A stretch of 64,000 nt of DNA, from contig NZ_CP146986.1 in NCBI RefSeq assembly GCF_037126175.1, forward strand, positions 4,535,001 to 4,599,000, given 5' to 3'. Both the position numbers and the translations under genes were made by a program. The notes below the pieces were generated by a model that was not told where the DNA came from, did no database searches, and saw only the letters and a list, made by a program, of their open reading frames with translations. Below are positions 28,470-40,970 of this stretch, piece after piece. Position 1 is the stretch's first letter. Every line of letters begins with the position of its first letter. This DNA is from Pseudomonas sp. RSB 5.4. Its GTDB lineage: Bacteria > Pseudomonadota > Gammaproteobacteria > Pseudomonadales > Pseudomonadaceae.

Positions 28470-30500
28470 TCAGAGATCCAGCACCAGCGGCTGTTCACTC
28501 AGCGCCGGCACCGCGCAGCAAATCAGCACCTGCCCCGCTTCCGGCATGTCTGCCGGGGGCTGTGGATAATTCACCGCGCCACTGACCAACCGCGTCTTGC
28601 AGGTGCCGCACGAACCTCCACGGCAACTGAACTCGGGGCGCAGGCCACGGCTTTCCGCCAGCTCCAGCAGACTGCCGCCGTCCGGCTGCCAGCGCGCTTC
28701 CTTCGCCGAACGCTCGAACACTACCGGTACCGAAGTGATGGCGGCCGGCGGCTGCTCGATGACTACGGCATCCGGGTCCGGCTGGCGCTTGAGCGTCGAA
28801 GGGCCGAAGGTTTCGGCATGGATCCGCGCATCGCGAATATCGAGGTCGCGCAGGCTGTCGTAGACGCTTTGGGTAAAAGCGCCGGGGCCACAGACCGCAA
28901 AATCGATCTGGTCGTAATCCTCGACGTCCAGCAGATCGCGCAGCACCGCAGCATCGATGCGCCCGCGCAGATCGAAATCTTCGCCCTCCTGCAGATCGGC
29001 CTCCGGCTGACTGAGCAAGCGCACCACCCGCACTGCATCGCCAGCATATTCCAGCAAGCGATCGAGTTCCTGACGAAACGGTTGATCAGCCAGGCTGCGC
29101 GAACTCTGCAGCAGCCACGTCGGCCGGATCCTGCGGGTGCGCAGGCCTTGATAAATCACCTCGCGCAGCATCGACAGCAATGGCGTGATACCAACCCCCG
29201 CTGCCAGCAACACCAGCGGTCGTTGCTCCAGCGGCGCCACCGTGAAGTGCCCCTGTGGCGCCCGCGCCTCGAGGATATCGCCGACCCGGATCTGCTGATG
29301 CAAATGGCCTGAGACCAAACCCTCACGTTTCACACTGATACGCAGGAAATCATCCGATGGCGCACTCGACAGGCTGTAAGTGCGGATAGGCGTTTCATCA
29401 CCCAGCTTGAAGCGCAGCGGCAGATGCTGGCCGGCCTGAAACACCGGCATCCCCGTGCCATCGTCCGGTTGCAGATAAATCGAGCGGATGTGCTGGCTTT
29501 CGCGCTCGATGCGGGTCACCCGCAGCGGCCGCCAGCGGTCACCCAGTGCCTTGGCCTGCAAGCGTGCATCGGCCTGGGCCCAGGTGCCGGTCAACAGGCT
29601 GGTGGGCGACATGCCATCGAAGCGCCAGCGCAAGGCCAGCGCCGCCGGACGCCACACCCGTTGCTCCACCTCGAATGTCCACAGGCGTTCAGCGCCTTGA
29701 AAGGCTTCGATCTGCGGCCCTTCCAGAATGATCTCGGTACGCCCGCTCAGGTGCAGCAGATCACCTGTGGAAAAGTCGATGAACAGCAGTCCCGCACGGG
29801 GGTTGAGCAACAGATTACCGAGGGTATTGAAGTGCAGATTGCCGGCAAAATCCGGGATGGTCAGGCGGTTCCCCTCGACCCGGACGAAACCCGGCTGACC
29901 GCCACGATGGGAAACATCCACCGCACGCTGCCCGTCGACCTCGACGTAACTGGCGACGAAGAAGGTGTCGGCGCCTTCGATCATGGCCCTGGCCGCGTCA
30001 TCAAGACCATTGCCATGCTGCGCTGGCCGCGTCTGCGGATCACTCAGCGGCACGCGCTGGAACTGGCGCAGTTGAATGTATTGCGGACAGTTGCCGAACG
30101 ACTGATCCACCGTCACCGCGAAACCGCTGGCGTCGAGGTTGCCGACGCGACCGTTGAGACGATTGCGCCGCCGGGTGTGCAGCTCGATGCCGAGCAAACC
30201 GATGGCGGCGCCGTCGTGCAGTTGCGCCGGATCATCGGCCGCCGGCAGGCTGGACAATTGCAGGTGCTGCGGATCGGGCGAACCGGCAAACCCCGGCGCG
30301 CCTTCGAGCACGCTGGCCCATGGACGCCCCTCGGCATCGACCGCGCCGTACAGCATGAACGGTAATTGCGCATAGAACGCGCGGTGTTGATCCGGCATCC
30401 AGTCGCGAATCACCTTGCGGCCGAAGGTTTCCATGCGTTCGGCAACGCCGACATGGGCCTGCAGTTGTTGCTCGCCAGCGTGCCACGGTGAACGTTCCAT
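28470..30500 (-). CDS. Three-domain oxidoreductase: PNPOx-like barrel, ferredoxin reductase, 2Fe-2S ferredoxin
   Basis: A 676-residue cytoplasmic electron-transfer protein. Residues about 1-300 look like an FMN-binding split-barrel (pyridoxamine-phosphate-oxidase-like) domain. A ferredoxin-NADP-reductase-type FAD/NAD domain follows (RTYSLSSAPSDDFLRISV for FAD; LVLLAAGVGITPLLSML for the nicotinamide nucleotide). The C-terminus is a plant-type 2Fe-2S ferredoxin with cysteines in SCRGGSCGTCKTRL and a later ICC. The ATG at 30500 has GGGGAG at good spacing; a GTG directly before it is less likely. The substrate is unknown. No operon partner is obvious; the GST gene upstream is separated by 60 bases. 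Confidence 0.85.
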   Translation of the reverse strand: MERSPWHAGEQQLQAHVGVAERMETFGRKVIRDWMPDQHRAFYAQLPFMLYGAVDAEGRPWASVLEGAPGFAGSPDPQHLQLSSLPAADDPAQLHDGAAIGLLGIELHTRRRNRLNGRVGNLDASGFAVTVDQSFGNCPQYIQLRQFQRVPLSDPQTRPAQHGNGLDDAARAMIEGADTFFVASYVEVDGQRAVDVSHRGGQPGFVRVEGNRLTIPDFAGNLHFNTLGNLLLNPRAGLLFIDFSTGDLLHLSGRTEIILEGPQIEAFQGAERLWTFEVEQRVWRPAALALRWRFDGMSPTSLLTGTWAQADARLQAKALGDRWRPLRVTRIERESQHIRSIYLQPDDGTGMPVFQAGQHLPLRFKLGDETPIRTYSLSSAPSDDFLRISVKREGLVSGHLHQQIRVGDILEARAPQGHFTVAPLEQRPLVLLAAGVGITPLLSMLREVIYQGLRTRRIRPTWLLQSSRSLADQPFRQELDRLLEYAGDAVRVVRLLSQPEADLQEGEDFDLRGRIDAAVLRDLLDVEDYDQIDFAVCGPGAFTQSVYDSLRDLDIRDARIHAETFGPSTLKRQPDPDAVVIEQPPAAITSVPVVFERSAKEARWQPDGGSLLELAESRGLRPEFSCRGGSCGTCKTRLVSGAVNYPQPPADMPEAGQVLICCAVPALSEQPLVLDL

Positions 30501-30560
30501 CACGCATCTCCCCGCGCCGCTGGCGCACTGTGGATAACTTGATCAGATCGGGCCGAACCC

Positions 30561-31187
30561 TCAGGCAGTCTTCTGCAGACCGGCGACGGTACGCGGCATG
30601 CCGACAAAACCGGGCAAGGCTTCGACACGCGCCAGCCAGGCACGCACGTTGGCGTAGTCGTCCAGCGACACGTTGCCTTCCGGCGCATGGGCGATGTAGC
30701 TGTAGGCGGATACGTCCGCGATGGTCGGCTCGCTGCCGGCCAGGTACGGGGTCTTGCCCAGTTCCAGTTCCATCACCTTGAGCAGGTTGTGCGCGCGTGT
30801 AATCAGTTCCTCGGCATTCAGTTGCGCGCCGAACACCGTGACCAGGCGTGCTGCCGCCGGGCCAAAGGCAATCGGCCCCGCCGCCACCGACAACCAGCGC
30901 TGGACCCGCGCAGCGCCCAGCGGATCGGTGGGCAGCCAACGGCCATTGCCGTACTTGAGCGCCAGATACACCAGAATCGCGTTGGAATCGGCCAACACCA
31001 CGCCGCCATCGTCGATCGCCGGCACCTGGCCGAAACTGTTGATCGCCAGATATGGCGCCTGCTTGTGCTCACCCTTGGCCAGATCGACCAGGATCAGTTC
31101 AGTCGGCAGTTGCAGCAGGGACAGCATCAGCTCCACCCGATGGGCGTGGCCGGAACGCGGGAAGTTGTAGAGTTTGATCGCTTGCAT
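30561..31187 (-). CDS. Glutathione S-transferase family protein
   Basis: A 208-residue GST. The N-terminal thioredoxin-like domain starts [25 protein letters not shown], with the Ser/Pro region near residue 11-15 as likely active site, and contains [22 protein letters not shown], the cis-Pro and glutathione-binding loop. A helical C-terminal domain follows. I chose the ATG at 31187 because the family N-terminus begins there, with GGAG upstream. The substrate is unknown. It lies downstream of, and on the same strand as, a LysR-type regulator that may control it. Confidence 0.9.
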   Translation of the reverse strand: MQAIKLYNFPRSGHAHRVELMLSLLQLPTELILVDLAKGEHKQAPYLAINSFGQVPAIDDGGVVLADSNAILVYLALKYGNGRWLPTDPLGAARVQRWLSVAAGPIAFGPAAARLVTVFGAQLNAEELITRAHNLLKVMELELGKTPYLAGSEPTIADVSAYSYIAHAPEGNVSLDDYANVRAWLARVEALPGFVGMPRTVAGLQKTA

Positions 31188-31289
31188 GGTCGACTCCGCT
31201 GGAGGTGGCGCCGTTCGGGATGGCAGCGCCGATGGAGGCCATCTTCCACCCATCCTCAAAGCAATAGAATCACCAGCAATCGCAATCGA

Positions 31290-32216
31290 TTATTTCACCG
31301 GATGAAATAACGCCGCGTTCTGCAGCGCCGGATGCTCACGCAGAGCCTTCACCGCATAGTCGACAAAACTGCGCACCCGCGCCGGCGCCTTGCGGCCGCC
31401 CTGATACACCACGTGGATCGGCAGCGGCGGCAGTTCGAAGTCGGCGAGGACGATTTCCAGCTCACCTGACGCCACCTTGCCGGCGACTTGATAGGACAAC
31501 ACCCGGGTCAGCCCCAACCCCAGGCAGGCCGCGGCAATCGCCGCCTGATTGGCGGTGACCACCAGCCTCGGCTCGGGCCGCACGCTGATCGCTTCGCCCT
31601 GGTCCACAAACGGCCAGCTGCGTAACTGGCCGATGGACGAAGTCGCCACCACCGGCGCGCCGGCCAGCGCCTGCGGATGCTCGGGACGACCGTGCTGTGC
31701 CAGATAGGCCGGCGAAGCACAGATCACCCGCCGCACCTCGCCGACACGGATCGCGTGCTGATTGCTGTCCGGCAACTCACCGATGCGCACCGCGACATCA
31801 ATGCCCTCCTCGACCATGCTCACCACCCGATCGACCAACAGCGCATTGATCGAAACGTCCGGGTACTGCGTCAGATAACCGGCCATCAGTGGTGTGACGA
31901 ACAACTCGCCGAACAACACCGGCGCGGTCACCGTCAATTGCCCACGGGGCTGGGCGTGACTGCCGGCCGCCGAATCCTCGGCTTCCTGCACCTCGACGAG
32001 AATTCTCCGACAGTCTTCCAGATAACGCTGACCGGCCTCGCTGAGGTGCACATTGCGCGTGGTACGAATCAGCAACTGCGTACCGATGCGCTGCTCCAGC
32101 GCCGCCACCGCCCGGGTGACACTGGCGGCGGACAAACCCAGACGTCGCGCCGCTGCCGAGAAGCCCTGCTCCTGGGCCACCGTGGCGAAGATCTGCATTT
32201 CCTGGAAGCGGTCCAT
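31290..32216 (-). CDS. LysR-family transcriptional regulator
   Basis: A 308-residue LysR-type regulator. The winged helix-turn-helix is at about residues 1-60 (FSAAARRLGLSAASVTRAVAALEQRIGTQLLIRTTRNVHLSEAG), and a substrate-binding domain of normal length follows. It is 102 bases upstream of the GST gene, on the same strand. The target is unknown; the neighbouring GST is a candidate. Confidence 0.94.
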   Translation of the reverse strand: MDRFQEMQIFATVAQEQGFSAAARRLGLSAASVTRAVAALEQRIGTQLLIRTTRNVHLSEAGQRYLEDCRRILVEVQEAEDSAAGSHAQPRGQLTVTAPVLFGELFVTPLMAGYLTQYPDVSINALLVDRVVSMVEEGIDVAVRIGELPDSNQHAIRVGEVRRVICASPAYLAQHGRPEHPQALAGAPVVATSSIGQLRSWPFVDQGEAISVRPEPRLVVTANQAAIAAACLGLGLTRVLSYQVAGKVASGELEIVLADFELPPLPIHVVYQGGRKAPARVRSFVDYAVKALREHPALQNAALFHPVK

Positions 32217-32237
32217 GGATGTCCTCGAATCAGATAC

Positions 32238-32265
32238 AAAAATCGCAGCCGAAGCTGCGATTTTT
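32238..32265 (-). terminator. Rho-independent terminator after glmS
   Basis: A 12-base perfect stem (32238-32249 with 32254-32265), loop CGAA, with A and T runs on the two sides. In the minus direction it follows the glmS stop by 27 bases and ends in TTTTT. Confidence 0.85.
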
Positions 32266-32291
32266 GCGGGTCAATGTCAGCTGTGGATAAC

Positions 32292-34124
32292 TTATTCCAC
32301 CGTCACCGACTTGGCCAGGTTGCGCGGCTGGTCGACGTCGGTGCCCTTGAGCACGGCGACGTAGTACGACAACAACTGCAGCGGGATGGTGTAGAGGATC
32401 GGCGAGAGGATGTCGTGGATGTGCGGCATCTGCACCACGTGGGTGCCTTCGCCGTTGGTCATCCCGGCTTTCTCGTCGGCGAACACGATCAGTTCACCGC
32501 CACGGGCACGGACTTCCTGCAGGTTGGACTTGAGCTTCTCCAGCAGTTCATTGTTCGGCGCCACCGTGACCACCGGCATGTCGTTATCCACAAGCGCCAG
32601 AGGGCCGTGCTTCAGCTCACCGGCCGGATAGGCTTCGGCGTGGATGTAGGAGATTTCCTTGAGCTTCAAGGCGCCCTCCATCGCCACCGGGAATTGTGCG
32701 CCACGGCCGAGGAACAGGGTGTGGTTCTTCTCGGCGAACAGCTCCGAGATTTTCTCCACCGTGCTGTCCATTGCCAACGCTTCGCCCAGACGAGTCGGCA
32801 AGCGACGCAGCTCTTCCACCAACGTGGCTTCGACGTCTTTGCCCAAGGTTCCGCGCACCTGACCCAGAGACAGGGTCAGCAATAGCAGGCCGACCAGTTG
32901 CGTGGTGAACGCTTTGGTCGAGGCCACGCCGATTTCTCGACCGGCCTGGGTCAGCAGAGTCAGGTCGGACTCACGCACCAGCGAGCTGATGCCGACGTTG
33001 CAGATTGCCAGGCTGGCGAGGAAGCCCAACTCCTTGGCATTGCGCAGCGCGGCCAGGGTGTCGGCGGTTTCGCCGGACTGGGAGATGGTCACGAACAGGG
33101 TGTCCGGCTGCACCACCACTTTGCGGTAGCGGAATTCGCTGGCGACTTCGACCTGGCACGGAATGCCGGCCAGTTCTTCGAGCCAGTAACGCGCAACCAT
33201 GCCGGCGTGATAGCTCGTACCGCAGGCGACGATCTGCACGTTGCGCACTTTGGCGAACAGTTCGGCAGCCTGTGGACCGAACGCCTGCACCAGCACTTGA
33301 TTGTTGCTCAGGCGACCTTCAAGGGTACGCTGCACCACGACGGGCTGTTCGTGGATTTCCTTGAGCATGTAGTGACGGAATTCGCCCTTGTCGGCGGCTT
33401 CGGCGCCATCGCTGTATTGCACGGTCTGGCGCTCGACGGTTTTGCCATCAACGTCCCAGATCTGCACGTTATCGCGGCGAATTTCGGCGATATCGCCTTC
33501 TTCCAGGTACATGAAGCGGTCAGTCACCTGGCGCAGGGCCAATTGGTCGGAGGCGAGGAAGTTTTCGCCCAGACCCAGACCGATCACCAACGGGCTGCCA
33601 CTGCGCGCGGCAACCAGGCGATCCGGTTGTTGTGCGTTGATCACAGCCAGACCGTAAGCACCGTGCAGTTCCTTGACAGTGGCTTTGAGCGCGACGGTCA
33701 GGTCAGGCTGATCCTTGAGTTTATGGTTCAGCAGGTGCGCGATGACTTCGGTGTCGGTGTCCGAAGTGAACACGTAACTCAGCGCTTTCAGTTGCTCACG
33801 CAGGGCTTCGTGGTTTTCGATGATGCCGTTGTGCACCACGGCGATATCGCCGGAAAAATGCGGGTGCGCGTTACGCTCGCACGGTGCACCGTGGGTGGCC
33901 CAACGGGTGTGGGCGATACCGAGACGGCCAACCAGCGGCTGTGCGGCCAGCGCTGCTTCGAGTTCGCTGACCTTGCCCGGACGACGCATGCGCTCAAGCT
34001 TTTCATCGTTGGTGAAAACCGCCACGCCGGCGCTGTCATAGCCGCGGTATTCAAGGCGCTTGAGGCCTTCGAGCAGGATGGCGGTGATATTACGTTCAGC
34101 AACTGCGCCAACAATTCCACACAT
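32292..34124 (-). CDS. glmS: Glutamine-fructose-6-phosphate aminotransferase (isomerising)
   Basis: A 610-residue enzyme making glucosamine-6-phosphate, the first step to UDP-GlcNAc. The ATG at 34124 gives the N-terminus [12 protein letters not shown], where Cys2 is the catalytic nucleophile of the glutaminase domain once Met is removed. Two SIS sugar-isomerase domains follow in the C-terminal half ([46 protein letters not shown]). AGGAG precedes the start, which is 2 bases after the glmR stop. No Gram-positive-type glmS ribozyme is visible. Confidence 0.97.
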   Translation of the reverse strand: MCGIVGAVAERNITAILLEGLKRLEYRGYDSAGVAVFTNDEKLERMRRPGKVSELEAALAAQPLVGRLGIAHTRWATHGAPCERNAHPHFSGDIAVVHNGIIENHEALREQLKALSYVFTSDTDTEVIAHLLNHKLKDQPDLTVALKATVKELHGAYGLAVINAQQPDRLVAARSGSPLVIGLGLGENFLASDQLALRQVTDRFMYLEEGDIAEIRRDNVQIWDVDGKTVERQTVQYSDGAEAADKGEFRHYMLKEIHEQPVVVQRTLEGRLSNNQVLVQAFGPQAAELFAKVRNVQIVACGTSYHAGMVARYWLEELAGIPCQVEVASEFRYRKVVVQPDTLFVTISQSGETADTLAALRNAKELGFLASLAICNVGISSLVRESDLTLLTQAGREIGVASTKAFTTQLVGLLLLTLSLGQVRGTLGKDVEATLVEELRRLPTRLGEALAMDSTVEKISELFAEKNHTLFLGRGAQFPVAMEGALKLKEISYIHAEAYPAGELKHGPLALVDNDMPVVTVAPNNELLEKLKSNLQEVRARGGELIVFADEKAGMTNGEGTHVVQMPHIHDILSPILYTIPLQLLSYYVAVLKGTDVDQPRNLAKSVTVE

Positions 34125-34126
34125 GC

Positions 34127-34903
34127 TTATTTCTCCTGACTGACAGCCGCGCAAATCACGGTGATACCGCGGGCCTGAATCTGATCGCGCGCATCTTCAG
34201 GCAGGCGATCATCGGTAATGAGGGTATGGACGCTGCTCCACGGCAGCTCCAGGTTGGGAATCTTGCGGCCGATCTTGTCGGCCTCGACCATCACGATCAC
34301 TTCCCGCGCCACGTCGGCCATCACTCGGCTCAAACCGAGCAGTTCATTGAACGTGGTGGTTCCGCGCACCAGATCGATGCCATCAGCGCCGATAAACAAT
34401 TGGTCGAAGTCGTAAGAGCGTAGTACTTGCTCGGCCACCTGGCCCTGAAAGGATTCCGAATGCGGATCCCAGGTACCACCGGTCATCAGCAGCACCGGTT
34501 CGTGTTCGAGTTCGCTCAAGGCGTTGGCAACGTGCAGGGAGTTGGTCATGACCACCAGGCCCGGCTGCAGGCCAAGCTCGGGAATCATCGCGGCGGTGGT
34601 GCTGCCGCTGTCGATGATGATGCGGGCGTGCTCGCGAATGCGTTTGACGGCAGCGCGGGCAATTGCCTGTTTGTATTTCGAAACGCTCTGGCCGGGTTCT
34701 GCCACCAGTTCCTGCGGCATGGTGATCGCCCCGCCGTAACGGCGCAGCAACAGTCCATGGCTTTCCAGCGCGGCCAGATCCTTGCGGATCGTAACCTCCG
34801 ATGTTTCGAAGCGCTTGGCCAGTTCATCCACACTGACTTCGCCCTGCTCATTGAGCAAGGCGAGGATGTTGTGCCGGCGTTGGGGCGTATTGCGTTTCGA
34901 CAT
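34127..34903 (-). CDS. glmR: DeoR-family regulator linked to glmS
   Basis: A 258-residue DeoR-type regulator. The N-terminal helix-turn-helix is [37 protein letters not shown] at about residues 19-56. The C-terminal DeoRC sensor domain contains [15 protein letters not shown] and the conserved GADGIDL. Such domains bind phosphorylated sugars. It lies directly upstream of glmS, the arrangement seen in P. aeruginosa, where the homologue is called GlmR; control of glmS by GlcN-6-P or related signals is inferred. Confidence 0.92.
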   Translation of the reverse strand: MSKRNTPQRRHNILALLNEQGEVSVDELAKRFETSEVTIRKDLAALESHGLLLRRYGGAITMPQELVAEPGQSVSKYKQAIARAAVKRIREHARIIIDSGSTTAAMIPELGLQPGLVVMTNSLHVANALSELEHEPVLLMTGGTWDPHSESFQGQVAEQVLRSYDFDQLFIGADGIDLVRGTTTFNELLGLSRVMADVAREVIVMVEADKIGRKIPNLELPWSSVHTLITDDRLPEDARDQIQARGITVICAAVSQEK

Positions 34904-35005
34904 GGCGGCTTAAGTTTCGATTCGAAAGATAACGGAAGCAATCAAAACCTATCGGTCATAAATCGTCAAGCGACAGATCGAAAATTTTAGAATCGACCCA
35001 GACGA

Positions 35006-35096
35006 ATGTGGGAGCGGGCTTGCTCGCGAATGCGGTGTTTCAGATTCACATTCAGTGACTGACACTCCGTATTCGCGAGCAAGCCCGCTCCCACAT
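35006..35096. repeat. REP-type inverted repeat
   Basis: Perfect 26-base arms (35006-35031 and 35071-35096) with the same GGGAGCGGGCTTGCTCGCGA core as the repeat near 28400. It lies between glmU and glmR. Confidence 0.9.
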
Positions 35097-35130
35097 AAGA
35101 TTCATGCCATTACGTGCGACTGTGGATAAC

Positions 35131-36498
35131 TCAGCTCTTCTTGATCTTCTCTGGCCGCTTCCAGCCGTCGATATTTTTCTGCCGCGCCCGACCCACGGCT
35201 AGCTGCGCGTTATCCACATTCTGCGTGATGGTCGAGCCAGCCGCGGTAGTTGCACCGGCCGAGATATCCACAGGCGCCACCAACGAATTGTTGGAACCGA
35301 TGAACACGTCTTCGCCCAGCACGGTCTTCCACTTGTTGGCGCCATCGTAGTTGCAGGTGATGGTGCCCGCGCCAATGTTGGTGCGTGCGCCGATTTCGGC
35401 GTCGCCCAGGTACGTCAGGTGGCCCGCCTTGGCGCCCTCGCCCATATGAGCATTCTTCAGCTCAACGAAGTTACCCACATGCGCACGCGCCTCCAGCACA
35501 GTGCCCGGACGCAGACGGGCGAACGGACCGGCATCGCTGCCTTCACCGAGAACCGCACCTTCGATGTGGCTGTTGGCCTTGATCACCACGCCTTTGCGCA
35601 AGGTGCTGTCCTTGATTACACAGTTCGGGCCGATCACCACGTCGTCTTCAATAACAACGTTGCCTTCGAGAATCACGTTGACGTCAATCAGCACATCGCG
35701 ACCAACGGTCACTTCACCGCGCACATCGAAACGCGCCGGGTCACGCAGGGTCACGCCTTGCGCCATCAGCCGGCGGCCGGCGCGCAACTGGTAATGACGC
35801 TCCAGCTCGGAGAGTTGCTTGCGATCGTTGGCGCCCTGCACTTCCATCGGGTCGTGCGGTTGTTCAGTGGCGACCACGAGGCCATCGTTGACCGCCATTT
35901 CGATCACGTCGGTCAGGTAGTACTCGCCCTGTGCGTTGTTGTTCGACAGGCGGCTCATCCAGTCAGCCAGACGATTGGCCGGAACGGCGAGGATGCCGGT
36001 GTTGCCTTCGGTGATTGCGCGCTGAGCTTCGCTGGCATCTTTATGCTCCACGATGGCGGCAACCTTGCCGTTCGCGTCGCGTACGATACGGCCGTAACCG
36101 GTCGGATCTTCGAGCTCTACCGTCAACAGGCCCATCTGGCCCGGTACGACGTGCTTGAGCAGACGCTGCAGGGTTTCGACTTCGATCAGCGGCACGTCAC
36201 CGTAGAGAATCAGCACGGTATCGGCGGTGATGAACGGCACAGCCTGAGCCGTTGCATGACCGGTGCCCAATTGCTTGTCCTGCAGCACGAAATTCAGATC
36301 GTCAGCCGCCAGACGCTCGCGCACCACATCAGCACCGTGACCGATGACCACGTGGATGCGCTGCGGATCAAGTTGTCGCGCGCTGTGGATAACATGGCCA
36401 AGCATGGAATTGCCGGCAACCGGGTGCAGCACTTTCGGCAACGCCGAACGCATACGGGTGCCTTGACCGGCCGCGAGGATAACGATTTCGAGAGACAT
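35131..36498 (-). CDS. glmU: Bifunctional GlcN-1-P acetyltransferase / GlcNAc-1-P uridyltransferase
   Basis: A 455-residue enzyme doing the last two steps to UDP-GlcNAc. The N-terminal pyrophosphorylase has [22 protein letters not shown] near residues 7-28 and LYGDVPLI. The C-terminal half is a left-handed beta-helix of hexapeptide repeats ([23 protein letters not shown] turns) with the acetyltransferase site. The length is normal. It lies on the same strand downstream of the atp operon, but a terminator at 36558-36587 separates them, so it probably has its own promoter. Confidence 0.97.
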   Translation of the reverse strand: MSLEIVILAAGQGTRMRSALPKVLHPVAGNSMLGHVIHSARQLDPQRIHVVIGHGADVVRERLAADDLNFVLQDKQLGTGHATAQAVPFITADTVLILYGDVPLIEVETLQRLLKHVVPGQMGLLTVELEDPTGYGRIVRDANGKVAAIVEHKDASEAQRAITEGNTGILAVPANRLADWMSRLSNNNAQGEYYLTDVIEMAVNDGLVVATEQPHDPMEVQGANDRKQLSELERHYQLRAGRRLMAQGVTLRDPARFDVRGEVTVGRDVLIDVNVILEGNVVIEDDVVIGPNCVIKDSTLRKGVVIKANSHIEGAVLGEGSDAGPFARLRPGTVLEARAHVGNFVELKNAHMGEGAKAGHLTYLGDAEIGARTNIGAGTITCNYDGANKWKTVLGEDVFIGSNNSLVAPVDISAGATTAAGSTITQNVDNAQLAVGRARQKNIDGWKRPEKIKKS

Positions 36499-36557
36499 GA
36501 CTGGCTACCAATCCTGGGTGGTCAGCAACTGCGACCGGGTTGTAAAAATCGGAAAAG

Positions 36558-36587
36558 AAAAAAGGGTAGCCGAGGCTACCCTTTTTT
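36558..36587 (-). terminator. Rho-independent terminator of the atp operon
   Basis: A stem AAAAAAGGGTAGC/GCTACCCTTTTTT with a 4-base loop, ending in a T run in the minus direction, 29 bases after the atpC stop. Confidence 0.9.
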
Positions 36588-36615
36588 ATCAATCGCACAA
36601 CAAGTGGCTGACGGA

Positions 36616-37041
36616 TTAACCGCCAAACTTCTTGCGGATCTGCTGGACGGTGCGCAGCTGAGCTGCAGCCTCGGCCAGACGTGCGGACGCAGCTCCGTAA
36701 TCGAAATCTGCGCTCTTCTCGTGCAGAGCAGCTTCGGCAGCCTTGAGGGCTGCTTGAGCCTGAGCTTCATCCAGGTCGGCGGCACGTTGCACAGTGTCGG
36801 CAAGAACCTTGACCATGTTCGGCTGAACCTCGAGGAAACCACCGGAGATGTAGAACACCTCGGTTTCCCCGCCTTGCTTGATCAGGCGGATCGGACCTGG
36901 CTTCAGATTAGTGATCAGCGGCGCGTGACCCAGAGCGATACCAAGATCACCCAGTGCACCGTGCGCAATCACCATCTCGACCAGGCCGGAAAAGATTTCC
37001 CCTTCCGCGCTGACGATATCGCAATGGACTGTCATAGCCAT
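36616..37041 (-). CDS. atpC: ATP synthase F1 subunit epsilon
   Basis: A 141-residue rotor subunit of F1 that also inhibits ATP hydrolysis. An N-terminal beta-sandwich ([41 protein letters not shown]) and a C-terminal helical hairpin ([21 protein letters not shown]) are seen. Last gene of the operon, 45 bases after atpD. Confidence 0.97.
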   Translation of the reverse strand: MAMTVHCDIVSAEGEIFSGLVEMVIAHGALGDLGIALGHAPLITNLKPGPIRLIKQGGETEVFYISGGFLEVQPNMVKVLADTVQRAADLDEAQAQAALKAAEAALHEKSADFDYGAASARLAEAAAQLRTVQQIRKKFGG

Positions 37042-37086
37042 CTGATTGCCTCAACCTAAATTAGCGCCCGTTGCCGGGCGCCGGGA

Positions 37087-38493
<1,407 letters not shown>

Positions 38494-39354
38494 TTAAACC
38501 GCGGCAGCGCCGCCGACGATTTCCGAGATCTCTTGGGTGATCGCAGCCTGACGCGCCTTGTTGTAGATCAGCTGCAAATCGCTGATCAAATCACCGGCGT
38601 TGTCGGTAGCGTTCTTCATCGCGATCATCCGCGCAGCTTGTTCAGCCGCGTTGTTCTCGACCACCGCCTGGTACACCTGCGACTCCACGTAGCGCACCAT
38701 CAAGCCGTCAAGCAGCTCTTTGGCGTCTGGTTCGTAGAGGTAGTCCCAGTGGTGCTTGAGTTCTTGATCCGGGGTTGCCACCAGTGGAATCAACTGCTCC
38801 ACGGTAGGCTGTTGTGTCATGGTGTTGATGAACTTGTTGGACACCACGGACAGGCGATCGATACGGCCCTCCAGATAGGCATCCAGCATCACCTTGACGC
38901 TGCCGATCAGATCATTGATCGACGGCTCTTCACCCAGGTGGCTGATAGCTGCAACGACGTTACCGCCGAAGTTGCGGAAAAAGGCCGCACCCTTGCTACC
39001 GACTACACACAGATCAATCTCGACGCCGTTTTCGCGGTTTACCGCCATGTCCTTGACCAGGGCCTTGAACAGGTTGGTGTTCAAGCCGCCGCACAGACCA
39101 CGGTCACTGCTCACTACGACATAACCAACGCGCTTGATGGCGCGGTCGATCATGAACGGGTGGCGGTATTCCGGGTTGGCGTTGGCCAGATGCCCAATTA
39201 CCTGGCGGATACGCTCCGCATAAGGACGGCTAGCAGCCATGCGCATTTGTGCCTTGCGCATTTTGCTGACCGCCACTTTTTCCATGGCGCTGGTAATCTT
39301 TTGCGTGCTTTTGATGCTCGCAATCTTACTGCGAATCTCTTTTGCGCCTGCCAT
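38494..39354 (-). CDS. atpG: ATP synthase F1 subunit gamma
   Basis: The 286-residue central rotor shaft. N-terminal [20 protein letters not shown] and C-terminal [25 protein letters not shown] are the paired coiled-coil helices; [16 protein letters not shown] is the family signature. 50 bases after atpA. Confidence 0.98.
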   Translation of the reverse strand: MAGAKEIRSKIASIKSTQKITSAMEKVAVSKMRKAQMRMAASRPYAERIRQVIGHLANANPEYRHPFMIDRAIKRVGYVVVSSDRGLCGGLNTNLFKALVKDMAVNRENGVEIDLCVVGSKGAAFFRNFGGNVVAAISHLGEEPSINDLIGSVKVMLDAYLEGRIDRLSVVSNKFINTMTQQPTVEQLIPLVATPDQELKHHWDYLYEPDAKELLDGLMVRYVESQVYQAVVENNAAEQAARMIAMKNATDNAGDLISDLQLIYNKARQAAITQEISEIVGGAAAV

Positions 39355-39404
39355 GTAACACCTATCAGGTTAGCAAGCGGGAGCCTCGCGGCTCCCGCTG
39401 CGGC

Positions 39405-40949
39405 TTACCAGGTTTGGGTGGCCTTGAACTTCTCGATACCGGCTTTCATGCCAGCGTCGATTTCGTCATTGAAGTCACCTTTAACGTTGATCTTGGCCAT
39501 CAAATCGGCGTGATCGCGGTTGAAGAAAGCAATCAGCGCTTGTTCGAAGCTGCCGATCTTGGCGATTTCAATGTCAGTCAGGAACCCACGCTCAGCGGCA
39601 TACAGCGACAGCGCCATGTCAGCGATCGACATTGGTGCGTATTGCTTCTGCTTCATCAGCTCGGTAACGCGCTGACCATGCTCAAGTTGCTTACGGGTCG
39701 CTTCGTCCAGGTCAGAAGCGAACTGGGCGAATGCCGCCAGTTCACGGTACTGAGCCAGAGCGGTACGGATACCACCGGACAGCTTCTTGATGATCTTGGT
39801 CTGAGCGGCACCACCCACACGGGATACCGAAACACCGGCGTTCACTGCAGGACGGATGCCCGAGTTGAACATGGCCGATTCCAGGAAGATCTGACCGTCG
39901 GTGATGGAAATCACGTTGGTCGGAACGAACGCGGAAACGTCGCCAGCCTGGGTTTCGATGATCGGCAGTGCGGTCAGGGAACCGGTTTTGCCGGTCACTG
40001 CGCCGTTGGTGAACTTCTCAACGTATTCTTCCGAAACGCGGGATGCGCGCTCCAGCAGACGGGAGTGGAGATAGAACACGTCGCCTGGGTAAGCTTCACG
40101 GCCTGGTGGACGGCGCAGCAGCAGGGAAATCTGGCGGTAAGCCACTGCTTGCTTGGACAGATCGTCATAAACGATCAGCGCGTCTTCGCCGCGGTCGCGG
40201 AAGAATTCACCCATGGTGCAACCGGAGTACGGTGCCAGGAATTGCAGCGCAGGAGATTCCGAAGCACTGGCAGCCACGATGATCGTGTTGGCCAGAGCGC
40301 CGTTTTCTTCCAGCTTGCGAACCACGTTGGCGATGGTCGATTGTTTCTGACCGATAGCCACGTAGACGCAGAAAATGCCGCTGTCTTTCTGGTTGATGAT
40401 CGCGTCGATCGCCAGAGCGGTTTTACCGATCTGACGGTCACCGATGATCAGCTCACGCTGGCCACGGCCGACAGGGATCATGGCATCGACAGCCTTGTAG
40501 CCAGTCTGTACAGGCTGGTCTACCGACTTACGCCAGATCACGCCCGGTGCAACTTTCTCGACCGCGTCGGTCAAGGTGTTGCCCAGTGGACCTTTGCCGT
40601 CAACAGGGTTACCCAGTGCGTCGACTACGCGCCCCAGCAGTTCCTTACCAACCGGAACTTCGAGGATGCGGCCAGTGCACTTGGCGCTCATGCCTTCAGC
40701 CAGAGACTGGTAGGAGCCCAGTACAACGGCACCTACGGAGTCTTGCTCCAGGTTGAGGGCCATACCGTAGACGCCGCCCGGAAACTCGATCATCTCGCCG
40801 TACATGACGTCGGCCAGACCGTGAATCCGCACGATGCCGTCAGATACGCTGACGACAGTGCCTTCGTTACGGGCTTGGGAGGTCACATCGAGCTTGTCGA
40901 TGCGGCCCTTGATAATTTCACTTATTTCGGAAGGATTGAGTTGCTGCAT
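39405..40949 (-). CDS. atpA: ATP synthase F1 subunit alpha
   Basis: The 514-residue non-catalytic nucleotide-binding subunit. P-loop [14 protein letters not shown] near residues 169-182 and the ATP synthase alpha/beta signature [14 protein letters not shown] are seen. 21 bases after atpH. Confidence 0.98.
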   Translation of the reverse strand: MQQLNPSEISEIIKGRIDKLDVTSQARNEGTVVSVSDGIVRIHGLADVMYGEMIEFPGGVYGMALNLEQDSVGAVVLGSYQSLAEGMSAKCTGRILEVPVGKELLGRVVDALGNPVDGKGPLGNTLTDAVEKVAPGVIWRKSVDQPVQTGYKAVDAMIPVGRGQRELIIGDRQIGKTALAIDAIINQKDSGIFCVYVAIGQKQSTIANVVRKLEENGALANTIIVAASASESPALQFLAPYSGCTMGEFFRDRGEDALIVYDDLSKQAVAYRQISLLLRRPPGREAYPGDVFYLHSRLLERASRVSEEYVEKFTNGAVTGKTGSLTALPIIETQAGDVSAFVPTNVISITDGQIFLESAMFNSGIRPAVNAGVSVSRVGGAAQTKIIKKLSGGIRTALAQYRELAAFAQFASDLDEATRKQLEHGQRVTELMKQKQYAPMSIADMALSLYAAERGFLTDIEIAKIGSFEQALIAFFNRDHADLMAKINVKGDFNDEIDAGMKAGIEKFKATQTW

Positions 40950-40970
40950 TGCTCTGCTGCCCCTTCAAAC

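Noticed and set aside
34125..34180. Possible glmS ribozyme before glmS
   Set aside because: glmS begins 2 bases after glmR, so there is no room for the leader seen in Gram-positive bacteria.
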